Below, piece by piece: positions 1 through 7,139 of a stretch of 64,000 nt of DNA. A model generated the notes under the pieces. The model was not told the origin of the DNA. It did not search any database and saw only the letters and a list, made by a program, of their open reading frames with translations. Positions within the stretch are counted from its first letter, which is position 1. Every line of letters starts with the position of its first letter. The DNA is taken from positions 3,410,001 to 3,474,000 of the forward strand of contig NZ_JBDFMQ010000001.1 in assembly GCF_047238345.1 (NCBI RefSeq), written 5' to 3'. This DNA comes from Shouchella sp047238345. GTDB taxonomy: Bacteria; Bacillota; Bacilli; Bacillales; Bacillaceae_D. A program made the position numbers and the translations under genes.

Positions 1-10
1 CTTGATAAAA

Positions 11-40
11 AAACCTTGGCGTTTTAATACGCCAAGGTTT
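11..40 (-). terminator. Rho-independent terminator
   Basis: A perfect 12-bp inverted repeat (11-22 with 29-40) with a short A/T loop is followed on the minus strand by TTTTATC. It lies just after the stop of the decayed YhgE/Pip gene and would end that transcript. Confidence 0.85.
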
Positions 41-44
41 CACT

Positions 45-540
45 TTATGATTGTGCTTGCAACTCTTCTTCCGACGCTTCCTCTTGACGCTTCTTTGCAG
101 AAAACGTGTAATAGATAATCGTGAACACATGGAAAGCAACAAAAAGAACGAGTAAAATCGTCATTTCAAACCAAGCCGTTCCACCTATGGGAATTGCCTC
201 CCTCCCGGAAGGCATTTACAGAATGGGTCATCGGCAAATATGGATGAACCGCCTGAAAAAAGCTGTTCAATAATTCAATTGGGAATGTTCCTGCGGCTCC
301 ACCAAGTTGAATCGTCATCAAGATAAGCATAACGAATCGGCCAACATTTCCAAGCAAAACGGAAAAGAAATGGACCATCGACATAAACGCAAATGACGTG
401 ACAATCGCGACTAGGAAGGTTCGCGGTGTATCAACTGGTTCCAATCCGACTAAGGAGACCATAATCCCGATCATAATGACCGCTTGGAAAAACAATACAA
501 ATGCTAAACTTCGATACCCACCATATAATCCCTGACATTG
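45..540 (-). pseudogene. YhgE/Pip-family membrane protein, C-terminal fragment, frameshifted
   Basis: Only the C-terminal membrane region of a YhgE/Pip (ABC-2-like, phage-infection-protein) protein is present. On the minus strand the reading runs from about 540 (GGYRSLAFVLFFQAV) through several hydrophobic segments to NAFREGGN near 205, then hits a premature stop near 166. Shifting frame at about 203-212 restores the rest (EAIPIGGTAWFEMTILLVLF, ending EELQAQS at 45). The break coincides with a tandem GGGA duplication; removing one copy restores the frame. No N-terminal part or start lies upstream, because in-frame stops begin near 585. The gene is therefore both truncated and frameshifted. 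The family belongs in the cytoplasmic membrane; this copy should be non-functional. Confidence 0.8.
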
Positions 541-597
541 TATTGGTTGACTTCTTTATCTCTTATGAATTAGTTGACTATTAATTTATAAATCCAT

Positions 598-636
598 AAA
601 AAAGAACAACCTGACACTTGCTGGTTGTTCTTTTTT
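598..636 (-). terminator. Strong bidirectional terminator
   Basis: A perfect 14-bp stem (598-611 with 623-636) of the form A6-GAACAACC / GGTTGTTC-T6 has U-runs in both directions. It ends the nuclease transcript that reads from 1737 down to 664. Confidence 0.9.
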
Positions 637-663
637 AAACGTTAAGTCCTGAATCATGTAAAA

Positions 664-1737
664 TCAACCATTCTTAACTGTAAGGCCCTCTACTACTTCA
701 ATAAGTTTTTCTTTATAATTTTCGAGGTCCGCAATTTTCTCAAGTGTAGCCGTTGTACGCTCCTCATCATTAAATTGCACCATTTTATTGGTACCATTTA
801 AATATAATCTGCATATCCAACGTCGAATTGTATTATCAATTAGAATGTTAAAATAGCTTTTATTGTCTCGATAGAAAATACGTTCGTCTTCAATTGTGTC
901 TTTTAATAGCATCTTGGCAATGGCATAGCCTTCAATCTCTTCCTCTGTCGTCACAATTTCAGGCTCTTCCATTACAGGTAACTCTTCTAATGTTTTAGGT
1001 TCTTCTTGTTCATGTGGAGTGGAGGTTGATTTCAATGCAGCGTTAATTTTGTCATTAACAAGTTCATTAATGTACTGTTTAAAAGATTTTTTTACAATGA
1101 CCTCAAAATTATCCAGCACAGCTTTTGTCTTGCGTCCACTATAGACTTGTGAAACGATGAAGCTCGTAAAATCCTCGCTAGGATGTTCCCACAATTCATC
1201 AAATAACTTCTTTATTTTATTAGAATATTTCAAGTCAGAAGCCGTATCAAAAATCTTATTTAAATCAAAACTACCTTTGCGAAATTTAGCTAATTCAATC
1301 AAGCTTGACTCTTTTAGTTCAGCAAGATTAAATTCAAAGAATGGAACGGAATCCATCTTATTCTGTTCATCTAAATCTGTATAGAAACGATAGATAATAC
1401 CGTTCGTTAAGATAGCAAACTTTGCTGAAGTCGTACCAAAATATCGAAATAATTGCGAATTATGATTTTGTAAAGCCTCCGTAATTGATTTAGCTTCAAT
1501 GAGAATTAAGGGCTTGCCCTCACTCATAATCGCAAAATCTACTTTTTCCCCTTTCTTAATCCCTACATCAGCAATAAATTCTGGAAGAAATTCCTCAGGA
1601 TTAAACACATCGTATCCTAATGTTTGAAAGAACGGCATAATAATAGATGTTTTCGTCGCTTCTTCCGTAGTGATATTGTCCTTCAATGTGCTCAAGCGCT
1701 TTGATAAATGTTTAATTTTTTCGATAAAATCTTCCAT
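664..1737 (-). CDS. Solitary HsdR N-terminal-type restriction endonuclease-like protein
   Basis: A 357-residue protein with the N-terminal domain of type I restriction R subunits (HSDR_N, PD-(D/E)XK fold). The nuclease motif is visible at about residues 60-85: a Glu in the PEEFLPEF region, then KVDFAI and, after a short hairpin, LILIEAKS (D...ExK). There is no helicase domain and no methylase or specificity gene nearby, so this is not a type I system. The C-terminal half holds an acidic linker (about 240-270) and a conserved tail seen in stand-alone proteins of this kind. Such proteins are widespread in prophages and accessory islands. A role in defence or DNA repair is inference. It starts at ATG 1737; GGGGG lies a few bases upstream. 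Confidence 0.75.
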   Translation of the reverse strand: MEDFIEKIKHLSKRLSTLKDNITTEEATKTSIIMPFFQTLGYDVFNPEEFLPEFIADVGIKKGEKVDFAIMSEGKPLILIEAKSITEALQNHNSQLFRYFGTTSAKFAILTNGIIYRFYTDLDEQNKMDSVPFFEFNLAELKESSLIELAKFRKGSFDLNKIFDTASDLKYSNKIKKLFDELWEHPSEDFTSFIVSQVYSGRKTKAVLDNFEVIVKKSFKQYINELVNDKINAALKSTSTPHEQEEPKTLEELPVMEEPEIVTTEEEIEGYAIAKMLLKDTIEDERIFYRDNKSYFNILIDNTIRRWICRLYLNGTNKMVQFNDEERTTATLEKIADLENYKEKLIEVVEGLTVKNG

Positions 1738-2006
1738 TATAATCCCCCTACCCTTGTGAATTTAGCCTAAATCCACCTATAATTTACATCTATTATACCA
1801 CTACCCAGAGATGAATAAATATTATTTTCAGAAAAAAATGATTTTATATGCACTTCTACCCATCTACTTTTAAGAAACCTAAATGGAATGCCCTGTTTCC
1901 TTCAAAAAATTTTATCATTCTTTGATTATTAGCCCCAATGTTTCTCATTACTTATTAGCAAGGTCCTAAAACAATGGTCACTATACGTTAAGGAAGAAAA
2001 ATTGTT

Positions 2007-2389
2007 ATGTACAGACATTTGTTAAAGAGTTTTGACGTCAACAAGTTTGAATTTCTCTCTTATGTGCAACAAAAAGGTTTTGTTCATTCTCAAGATTCGA
2101 CAAGTATTAATTGGAATTACATACGAATTCCTGCTTGTCAGCAGTATGGACAATTATTGATTCTGAGAGTCAAATTGTACCAGGCATTCAGAAAAAATGA
2201 AATGGGGTCAGGTTCTTGTACGAATATGAAGAAAGAAAAGATGGTGGAATGAACGTTTATAAAGAAGGAAGGTATTGCGGTCAATATATCCCTATTTATG
2301 GCGGAGTAGCTATTAAATTGAAGAATAGAAAAGGTTACTTTGTGAGTTCAAGACAAAAAGCAATTAAACTATTAAAAACTGAATCTTAA
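2007..2389 (+). pseudogene. Frameshifted hypothetical gene in phage-like patch
   Basis: Two overlapping frames look like one broken gene. The first (2007-2252, ATG after AAGGAAG) reads KSFDVNKFEFLSYVQQKGF and drifts into low-quality sequence after about residue 62. The second frame opens right after a TGA at 2198-2200 and reads NGVRFLYEYEERKDGG, then MNVYKEGRYCGQYIPIYGG, ending at 2389. Its possible stand-alone start is ATG 2249 (46 residues). The second part looks like a small beta-rich domain, but I cannot assign a family. It sits 18 bp upstream of a phage-type regulator. Confidence 0.35.
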
Positions 2390-2407
2390 CGGAAAGGAGA
2401 CCTCCTT

Positions 2408-2812
2408 TTGACTGTAGAGACATTAACAAGAAAAGAAGATATTAAAGTGATTGAATCCATTCTTAGAAAGTACAAAACATATCAAGCAGGAAAAGAAAAT
2501 TTAAAAAATCAGTTACACAACTTTTCTACCATTAAACGTGAAACGGATAATCCCTTTATACACGAAAGTGATAATAAACATTCAAAAATAGCTTATTCCG
2601 ACTTTAAAAATTATAGCTTAATAATCGATTCAATTGATATTGCTGCCCAACACCTTGATGGACTTGAAAGTAACTTTGTGCACTATCGTTATTTTGAAAA
2701 TAAAACAATGAAAGAGATTTCTATAGAAATGGGATACGGAGAAAAGCACCTTTTTAACCTTAGAAAACGTTTATTAGAGAAGTTATTAATTAGTTTAAGA
2801 GGTCTCTATTAA
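2408..2812 (+). CDS. Phage-type ArpU/sigma-70 region 4-like regulator
   Basis: A 134-residue protein starting at TTG 2408, eight bases after AAAGGAG. Its last 45 residues (FVHYRYFENKTMKEISIEMG, then EKHLFNLRKRLLEKL) have the layout of a sigma-70 region 4 helix-turn-helix as found in ArpU/RinA-type phage late-gene regulators. The first 90 residues are helical and charged. In phages such proteins sit at the end of the early module and activate the late operon; no such operon follows here. It is most simply a prophage remnant, and whether it still regulates anything is unknown. Confidence 0.6.
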   Translation: MTVETLTRKEDIKVIESILRKYKTYQAGKENLKNQLHNFSTIKRETDNPFIHESDNKHSKIAYSDFKNYSLIIDSIDIAAQHLDGLESNFVHYRYFENKTMKEISIEMGYGEKHLFNLRKRLLEKLLISLRGLY

Positions 2813-2931
2813 ATAAATCTTAATAGAGTTATTAGCCAATTGCTTATGCTGTTGGTTTTTTCTATTCTTAATTTTATTTCTTTACCGAGCAATTTATTTA
2901 AAACGTACAACAACATGTTCAGATAAAAAAC

Positions 2932-2958
2932 AAAAAAAGCCCCTTCAAAAGAAGGAGC
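2932..2958 (-). terminator. Flagellin terminator
   Basis: On the minus strand GCTCCTTC-TTTT-GAAGGGGC is followed by a run of seven T. It starts 14 bases after the flagellin stop. Confidence 0.9.
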
Positions 2959-2971
2959 GTTAACCTTACGA

Positions 2972-3997
2972 TTATCCAAGTAACTGAAGGACTTGTTGTG
3001 GCTGTTGATTTGCTTGTGCAAGCATGGATTGAGAAGCTTGAGAAAGAATGTTCTGCTTCGTGAACTCCATGATTTCTTTTGCCATGTCAACGTCACGGAT
3101 ACGAGACTCAGCAGCTTGAATGTTTTCTGAAGAATTATCTAAATTAGAGATTGTGTGCTCTAAACGGTTTTGTGTTGCTCCTAGTTTTGAACGTTCAGAA
3201 GAGACAGCATCAAGTGCATTTTGAATTGTTGTGATAGCAGCGTCGGCACTTTCACGACTAGAAACATCTAATTTCTCTGCTCCATTAACCGTTGCATTAT
3301 CGTCAGCTGCTTCTGTTGCTGCTGCAACTAACGCACCACTTTCACTATAGTAACCAGCTGCTTGAGCTTCAATTCCTTCTTGCTCATTAGCTTCAACAGC
3401 TTCTCTAAAAGTAGCAACTGTGTTGCCATTTTTATCTTGAAGAACATTATCTCCATCAACAGTTGCCGCAGTTAATTCTTGCTTTCCAACTCCTAGAGCA
3501 TCAGCACTCATATCACTGAAACTAATAGAGATGTTTTGATTACTATTCGCACCAATTTGGAACGTTACACCCTCTGATTTATCACCATTTATGAGTTTTT
3601 GCGTGTTAAATTCAGTGTCTGCAGAAATACGAGTAATTTCTTTCGCTAATTCATCTACTTCTTTTTGGATTTCGCCACGATCGGACTCAGTATTCGTATC
3701 GTTCGCTGCTTGGGTAGCTAATTCACGCATACGTTGAAGAATGCTCTGTGTTTCTGTCAACGCACCCTCAGCCGTTTGGATCATAGAAATGCCATCTTGT
3801 GCGTTACGGCTTGCTTGGTCCAAACCACGAACTTGCGCGCGCATTTTTTCAGAGATTGCTAGACCTGCTGCGTCATCCCCTGCTTTGTTAATACGAAGTC
3901 CAGAAGAAAGTTTTTCTTGTGCTTTTGCTGCCATTCCTTGGTTTACGCCAAGTTGACGGTGAGCGTTCATTGCGCTCATATTATTGTTGATAATCAT
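2972..3997 (-). CDS. hag: Flagellin
   Basis: A 341-residue flagellin, the subunit of the flagellar filament, exported through the flagellar type III system. The conserved N-terminal D0/D1 region (about 1-140) begins MIINNNMSAMNAHRQLG and contains KLSSGLRINKAGDDAAGLAI. The D1/D0 C-terminus (about 255-341) includes RDVDMAKEIMEFTKQNILSQ and ends QQVLQLLG. The middle (about 145-250) is short, variable and acidic/alanine-rich, consistent with a surface-exposed domain. It is monocistronic with its own terminator. Upstream are a SigD-type promoter and two CsrA-type sites, one over the Shine-Dalgarno, matching the way B. subtilis hag is controlled by FliA/SigD and by FliW-CsrA. The fliW and csrA genes are not in this window. 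Confidence 0.97.
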   Translation of the reverse strand: MIINNNMSAMNAHRQLGVNQGMAAKAQEKLSSGLRINKAGDDAAGLAISEKMRAQVRGLDQASRNAQDGISMIQTAEGALTETQSILQRMRELATQAANDTNTESDRGEIQKEVDELAKEITRISADTEFNTQKLINGDKSEGVTFQIGANSNQNISISFSDMSADALGVGKQELTAATVDGDNVLQDKNGNTVATFREAVEANEQEGIEAQAAGYYSESGALVAAATEAADDNATVNGAEKLDVSSRESADAAITTIQNALDAVSSERSKLGATQNRLEHTISNLDNSSENIQAAESRIRDVDMAKEIMEFTKQNILSQASQSMLAQANQQPQQVLQLLG

Positions 3998-4003
3998 TGT
4001 TCA

Positions 4004-4045
4004 ACACATCCTTATGTTTTTTGATCTCCACATCCGTTTGGAGAT
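4004..4045 (-). promoter_or_regulatory. Flagellin mRNA leader with two CsrA-type binding sites
   Basis: Read on the minus strand, ATCTCCA (4045-4039) and TGGAGAT (4030-4024) form a hairpin whose loop/stem top carries GGATGT (4035-4030). A second GGATGT (4011-4006) lies inside the Shine-Dalgarno AAGGATGTG, 8 bases before ATG 3997. This is the architecture of the B. subtilis hag leader, where CsrA bound at a hairpin site and at the SD represses translation until FliW removes it. The match to the CsrA consensus (GGA in a loop, followed by UGU) is direct; binding is inferred. Confidence 0.75.
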
Positions 4046-4069
4046 AGTCTTGCAATGTTGCTACCTTAT

Positions 4070-4096
4070 ATATCGAACAAATTTAATAGATGTTTA
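4070..4096 (-). promoter_or_regulatory. SigD (flagellar) promoter of flagellin
   Basis: On the minus strand TAAA (4096-4093), a 15-base spacer and TTCGATAT (4077-4070) match the SigD consensus TAAA-N15-GCCGATAT at 10 of 12 positions. The implied leader is about 65 bases and contains both CsrA-type sites. Confidence 0.75.
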
Positions 4097-4180
4097 TAGT
4101 TTGGAGAAAGATTTTATTTAAACATTAACCGATCCGATGTGATCACTTGATAAAAACCTAATTTTTTGATATCTTTTGAG

Positions 4181-4342
4181 TATAATACTTGCAATTTCGA
4201 GCATACCATGAAAAGAACCCGTGACTGCGCGAACAGTCAACGGGTGAATTGAACAAGTCCCATCGGGGCAAGGTTCACTCTTAATTAGGAGTAACCACCA
4301 CCTATTCGACGGTCAATCGGTTCAGGGGTGGTTACTTTTTTG
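4181..4342 (+). ncRNA. Candidate antitoxin RNA of a type I toxin-antitoxin locus
   Basis: A perfect TATAAT (4181-4186) predicts a start near 4193. The RNA would contain a hairpin at 4217-4245 (ACCCGT-GACTG / CAGTC-ACGGGT), a second structured stretch, and a terminator at 4291-4341 (GTAACCACC paired with GGTGGTTAC, then T6). It encodes no ORF. On the opposite strand the 4217-4245 hairpin is followed by TTCTTTTC and can end the convergent transcript. Two RNAs would thus overlap for about 130 bases, each with its own terminator, as in txpA/RatA and bsr-type modules of Bacillus. Its role as antitoxin is inferred from layout. Confidence 0.5.
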
Positions 4343-4448
4343 TCTTGTTTGCATCCTTTGCTACTAGATACACAAGCGTAGATAGCGTAACAATTAGCAT
4401 AGCTAAACAGACATTGAAAGTGAACTCCCACCCCTGAAACTTATTCAA
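4332..4448 (-). pseudogene. Candidate type I (holin-like/TxpA-type) toxin peptide, probably with a broken start
   Basis: The minus strand encodes LAMLIVTLSTLVYLVAK followed by DANKTKK and a stop at 4332: one hydrophobic helix and a lysine-rich tail, the form of TxpA/Bsr/'putative holin-like' toxins. An in-frame start exists only at TTG 4448 (38 residues) and has no Shine-Dalgarno. A strong SD (AGGGGTGGGAG, 4435-4425) instead precedes ATG 4411, which reads ATG TCT GTT TAG. One extra T in the GTTTA run would join MSV to LAMLIVTL, giving a typical 27-residue toxin. The simplest reading is a single-base loss that silenced the toxin. The TTG reading remains possible. Confidence 0.45.
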
Positions 4449-4460
4449 CTCTTACATTTC

Positions 4461-4469
4461 ATTATAACA
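4461..4469 (-). promoter_or_regulatory. Extended -10 promoter of the candidate toxin
   Basis: The minus strand reads TGTTATAAT, a perfect extended -10 (TGnTATAAT). It predicts a start near 4454, about 20 bases upstream of the strong SD of the toxin-like peptide. No good -35 is visible, which is normal for extended -10 promoters. Confidence 0.5.
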
Positions 4470-4491
4470 GAATTATCCGAACTCACTTCAG

Positions 4492-5169
4492 TTACTTCTT
4501 CTTTTTAAATACCTTTGTCCCTAAATACAACACACCCCCTACACTGAGATAGATCCACCAATCGATCTGTATAACCGCCCCAAAATCAGGTACAAACGTA
4601 TAAAATAGGAGAAGAGGAAGAAACCAAAGCATTCCATACAACCCTGCTTTTATTGTCACCCATCTCTCGCTATTTTTTTGATTTTGATTAAATAAGGATT
4701 GGCGAATTAGAGCGAAGAGAACAACGATAGCAAGAGGAATGGATACAATCACATATAGCCCTATTATCAGCGAATTTCCTACAGCAATGGTTTGATCGAT
4801 TTCCGTAAAGAGTGGCAATACCCCATACAAAATGCCTTGTAGTACAAATAGAAACGCAAGTGTATAGGCTAACGCACCACCCAATAATCCAAACCAATGT
4901 CTCTTCTTTTCTGTCGGTAAGTATGCAATGAGTTCTTCTGCGTATGCCTTTGGATCATCTCCGAAAAGATGGTGAGCTGATTTTCCCTCTTTTTCTGCAT
5001 CTAACAAGTGATCCAGTATATCCATGAGCACTTCTTCTGCCTCTTGTTCCGCAATTCGGATATCTGTTCGTAAGTACATTAAAAAATCTTCGTAGATACG
5101 CTTATTTTCTTCTGTTAACGCTTCTCTCTTTTTGTTATTTGCTTCTATTAAAGTCTCTGTGTGCGTCAT
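4492..5169 (-). CDS. DUF1129-type (HAAS) membrane protein
   Basis: A 225-residue protein. Its cytoplasmic N-terminal helical domain (about 20-90; EDFLMYLRTDIRIAEQEAEE, then DDPKAYAEELIAYLP) is of the HAAS/DUF1129 type. Four membrane segments follow (about 95-118, 128-150, 170-192, 200-218) and a KKKK end. It follows the PadR gene with an 8-base gap and is surely co-transcribed. PadR-HAAS membrane protein pairs are common in Bacillaceae and are thought to be self-contained regulatory units, with the HAAS domain probably contacting the regulator. Substrate and signal are unknown. Confidence 0.75.
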   Translation of the reverse strand: MTHTETLIEANNKKREALTEENKRIYEDFLMYLRTDIRIAEQEAEEVLMDILDHLLDAEKEGKSAHHLFGDDPKAYAEELIAYLPTEKKRHWFGLLGGALAYTLAFLFVLQGILYGVLPLFTEIDQTIAVGNSLIIGLYVIVSIPLAIVVLFALIRQSLFNQNQKNSERWVTIKAGLYGMLWFLPLLLFYTFVPDFGAVIQIDWWIYLSVGGVLYLGTKVFKKKK

Positions 5170-5177
5170 AAAACAAC

Positions 5178-5495
5178 CTACCTTCCAAGAAGTTCATTTA
5201 CAGGGATGACAATCGCATTCCACTGTTCAACAATAGCTTTAAGCTCCTCTTCACCTTCTTTAGTTAAAGAATAGTATTTCCGTTTAGGTCCAGAAGGCGA
5301 GTCTTTTAATGTGCTGCTGATTAACCCTTTCTTCTGGAGTCTAAGTAAAACGGGATAGATTGTGCCATCGCTTATTTCTGGAAGTCCAACCTTTTGGAGT
5401 CTTACAGCAAGTTCATATCCATACACTTCTTCCTCTTTGATAACCGTCATGACACATGCATCCAAAATCCCTTTTAGCATTTGCGTTTTCGACAT
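5178..5495 (-). CDS. PadR-family transcriptional regulator
   Basis: A 105-residue single-domain (subfamily 2-like) PadR repressor. The winged helix is clear: VYGYELAVRLQKVGLPEIS, GTIYPVLLRLQKKGLI, then the wing SGPKRKYYSLT. The C-terminal dimerisation helix is short. It is the first gene of a two-gene unit with the DUF1129 membrane protein. A 13-bp palindrome lies 20 bp upstream of the start and is the likely autoregulatory operator. The inducer is unknown. Confidence 0.9.
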   Translation of the reverse strand: MSKTQMLKGILDACVMTVIKEEEVYGYELAVRLQKVGLPEISDGTIYPVLLRLQKKGLISSTLKDSPSGPKRKYYSLTKEGEEELKAIVEQWNAIVIPVNELLGR

Positions 5496-5514
5496 TTTGC
5501 CACCTTCTCACTAC

Positions 5515-5568
5515 ATGGTTAAACCATATAGCGTATAAAAAATATAGCTACTTGGTTATACAAAGTAG
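5515..5568. promoter_or_regulatory. Putative PadR operators
   Basis: ATGGTT-A-AACCAT (5515-5527) is a perfect 13-bp palindrome just upstream of padR. A second inverted repeat, CTACTT-N9-AAGTAG (5548-5553 with 5563-5568), lies 20 bp further and shares the GGTTATA core. The promoter should lie between or over them. Assignment to PadR is inferred from position. Confidence 0.5.
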
Positions 5569-5738
5569 TTATGGTTATGATACACAAAGGGTAAGTTAAT
5601 AGCAAGGTCTCCTCATCTGTTTTTTTATATCCTTATCCGTTCTACATATGAAAAACTTGTCCTTCCCAAGCCGCGCACTTATACTTTTTTACGATACTTG
5701 CCAGACTATATAAAAATAGGGCTAAAAAGGAGTACATT

Positions 5739-6494
5739 TTGTTTAATCCAACAGACTGGATACGTCTAATCATGGCAGCACTCGTGATTTTGCCAATCGT
5801 AACTGTAATACGTGAATCTGGTTATTATTTAATCGCCACCTTGCTTAGAGGAAAAAATAAGCATCTAATTATTGGAAGTGGGCCGACGTTATTTACCATT
5901 CCTACAATTGAAGTACGACGCTACTTCTTTATGTTTAGTTGGATGGAATACGATGAGTTAAAACCACGTAATCGTTTTTGGCATGGGTTAATTTATGCGG
6001 CTCCGATTATAACGACTGGACTCTTTGCTTTTTCCGTGAATAGTCTCGTGTTAAACGAGGTACTTTCCCCAAATATTTTTTGGACTACCTTTATTTTTTA
6101 CTGTTTCTACTACATGCTTTTTGACTTGATCCCGGTTTATTTGCCAGACGGCCAGCCAACAAATGGGCGTGCGATTTTTGACCTTATCTGGCATGGAGAG
6201 CGGTCCGATTATAAAAAAGCGCGCTTAGAGCGAGAGGCACAAGAAAAAGAAGAAAATACGAACGAAGAGGAGGGTGACCGTTCGAACACAGAAGCTCAAG
6301 AAGAGACAAAAGAAAATCGTGACCGAGATGATGAAGAACGAGGCGATCATACAAATCCAGAATCGTCTCAAGAAAAGAAGCAATCAAATGACGAGGAGAA
6401 CAAGCAACGGAGCTATACCGATGCGCAAGAAGAAACGAAGGATAACCGTGATCGGGATGATAAAGAACGAGGCGATCATACAAAATTTAACTAA
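5739..6494 (+). CDS. Site-2-protease (M50)-like membrane protein without the HExxH motif, repetitive acidic tail
   Basis: A 251-residue protein starting at TTG 5739 (SD AAAAGGAG, 6 bases). Membrane segments lie at about 8-35, 83-103 and 112-135. The layout resembles an M50 protease. The place of the zinc-binding HExxH holds RESGYY (about 26-31), while LFDLIPVYLPDGQP (about 128-141) resembles the second S2P motif NxxPxxxxDG. It should be catalytically dead. Residues 160-251 form a hydrophilic tail with two near-identical copies of AQEETKxNRDRDDxERGDHT. Function unknown; a scaffold or chaperone derived from an S2P-like protein is one possibility. Confidence 0.55.
   Translation: MFNPTDWIRLIMAALVILPIVTVIRESGYYLIATLLRGKNKHLIIGSGPTLFTIPTIEVRRYFFMFSWMEYDELKPRNRFWHGLIYAAPIITTGLFAFSVNSLVLNEVLSPNIFWTTFIFYCFYYMLFDLIPVYLPDGQPTNGRAIFDLIWHGERSDYKKARLEREAQEKEENTNEEEGDRSNTEAQEETKENRDRDDEERGDHTNPESSQEKKQSNDEENKQRSYTDAQEETKDNRDRDDKERGDHTKFN
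6290..6485 (+). repeat. Duplicated about 66-bp coding repeat in the acidic tail
   Basis: 6290-6355 and 6422-6485 encode nearly the same peptide (AQEETK(E/D)NRDRDD(E/K)ERGDHT) 132 bp apart, separated by a spacer (PESSQEKKQSNDEENKQ) of the same composition. Confidence 0.7.
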
Positions 6495-6660
6495 ACCGAT
6501 GGACAGCACGCGAAAACCTTCGTGCTGCCCTCTTTTTGTTATCAAATGTTTGATTTATCGACTGTAGGGTATAAGTTAATTCTTGATAAGGTTACCGTTT
6601 TTTTCTTTAGAAAGGTAATGTTAAACCTTGTTATGAATAGATATACAAGAGGTGAGGGAA

Positions 6661-6867
6661 TTGAAACGAAATACAGTTATTGCGCTCCTTTTATCCATTA
6701 GTACGTGGCTACTATTCATCCTAATTACTGGGATCAATGGAACGAATATTATTGCTTCAAGCGTTGTTGCCTTAATTGTATTTTTTTCTGTGAGGGCATT
6801 AACAAAGGAAGCTATTCAAGAAACACGAATTGGTATCGGCGAAATAAAAGAGCTTAAATTGAAATAA
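6661..6867 (+). CDS. Small two-helix membrane protein
   Basis: I chose TTG 6661 as start because GAGGTGAGGG sits just before it, giving 68 residues; an upstream GTG at 6652 lies within that SD. Two hydrophobic segments (about 5-24 and 28-46, the second IIASSVVALIVFFSVRAL) are followed by a polar tail. No family recognised. It stands alone between the S2P-like gene and a small cytoplasmic ORF. Confidence 0.6.
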   Translation: MKRNTVIALLLSISTWLLFILITGINGTNIIASSVVALIVFFSVRALTKEAIQETRIGIGEIKELKLK

Positions 6868-6925
6868 CTTTCCCTATATCATAAGGCGATTGAGATGAAT
6901 CGCACCAGATTAAAAGGAGGGCCCA

Positions 6926-7102
6926 ATGTTTGTTCTTTCCCGAAATGTGAACGGTCACTCATTGCTGTTAACAAGTGGAAAACAACCTAAATACTTTGAC
7001 ACCTATGATGAAGCGGAAGCTTTTGCTACTAAATTGAATGGTATGCTTTTAAGAGAAGTTGACGCTTCTGATTATTGGACCGTCCGTAAAAACAAAGTGT
7101 AA
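6926..7102 (+). CDS. Small hypothetical protein, 58 residues
   Basis: ATG 6926 has an excellent Shine-Dalgarno (AAAGGAGGGCCCA). The protein begins MFVLSRNVNGHSLLLTSGKQ and contains YFDTYDEAEAFATKLN, then DASDYWTVRKNKV. It is mixed alpha/beta and looks cytoplasmic. No family recognised. It is convergent with the SEC-C gene, with a terminator between. Confidence 0.6.
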   Translation: MFVLSRNVNGHSLLLTSGKQPKYFDTYDEAEAFATKLNGMLLREVDASDYWTVRKNKV

Positions 7103-7127
7103 AAAAAGACCTGTTTGTACTCAGGCC
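7103..7127 (-). terminator. Terminator of the SEC-C protein gene
   Basis: On the minus strand AGGCCTG, a short loop and CAGGTCT are followed by seven T, 13 bases after the SEC-C gene stop. The stem is near-perfect with one G-U pair. Confidence 0.7.
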
Positions 7128-7139
7128 TCCCGTTGCTCT

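Noticed and set aside
664..1737. Complete type I restriction-modification system
   Set aside because: Only the HsdR-N-like nuclease is present; no helicase, HsdM or HsdS sequence nearby.
4200..4340. T-box or other riboswitch in the structured RNA after flagellin
   Set aside because: The GGGGUGG segment slightly resembles a T-box, but the specifier and conserved T-box sequence are missing and the downstream plus strand has no gene.
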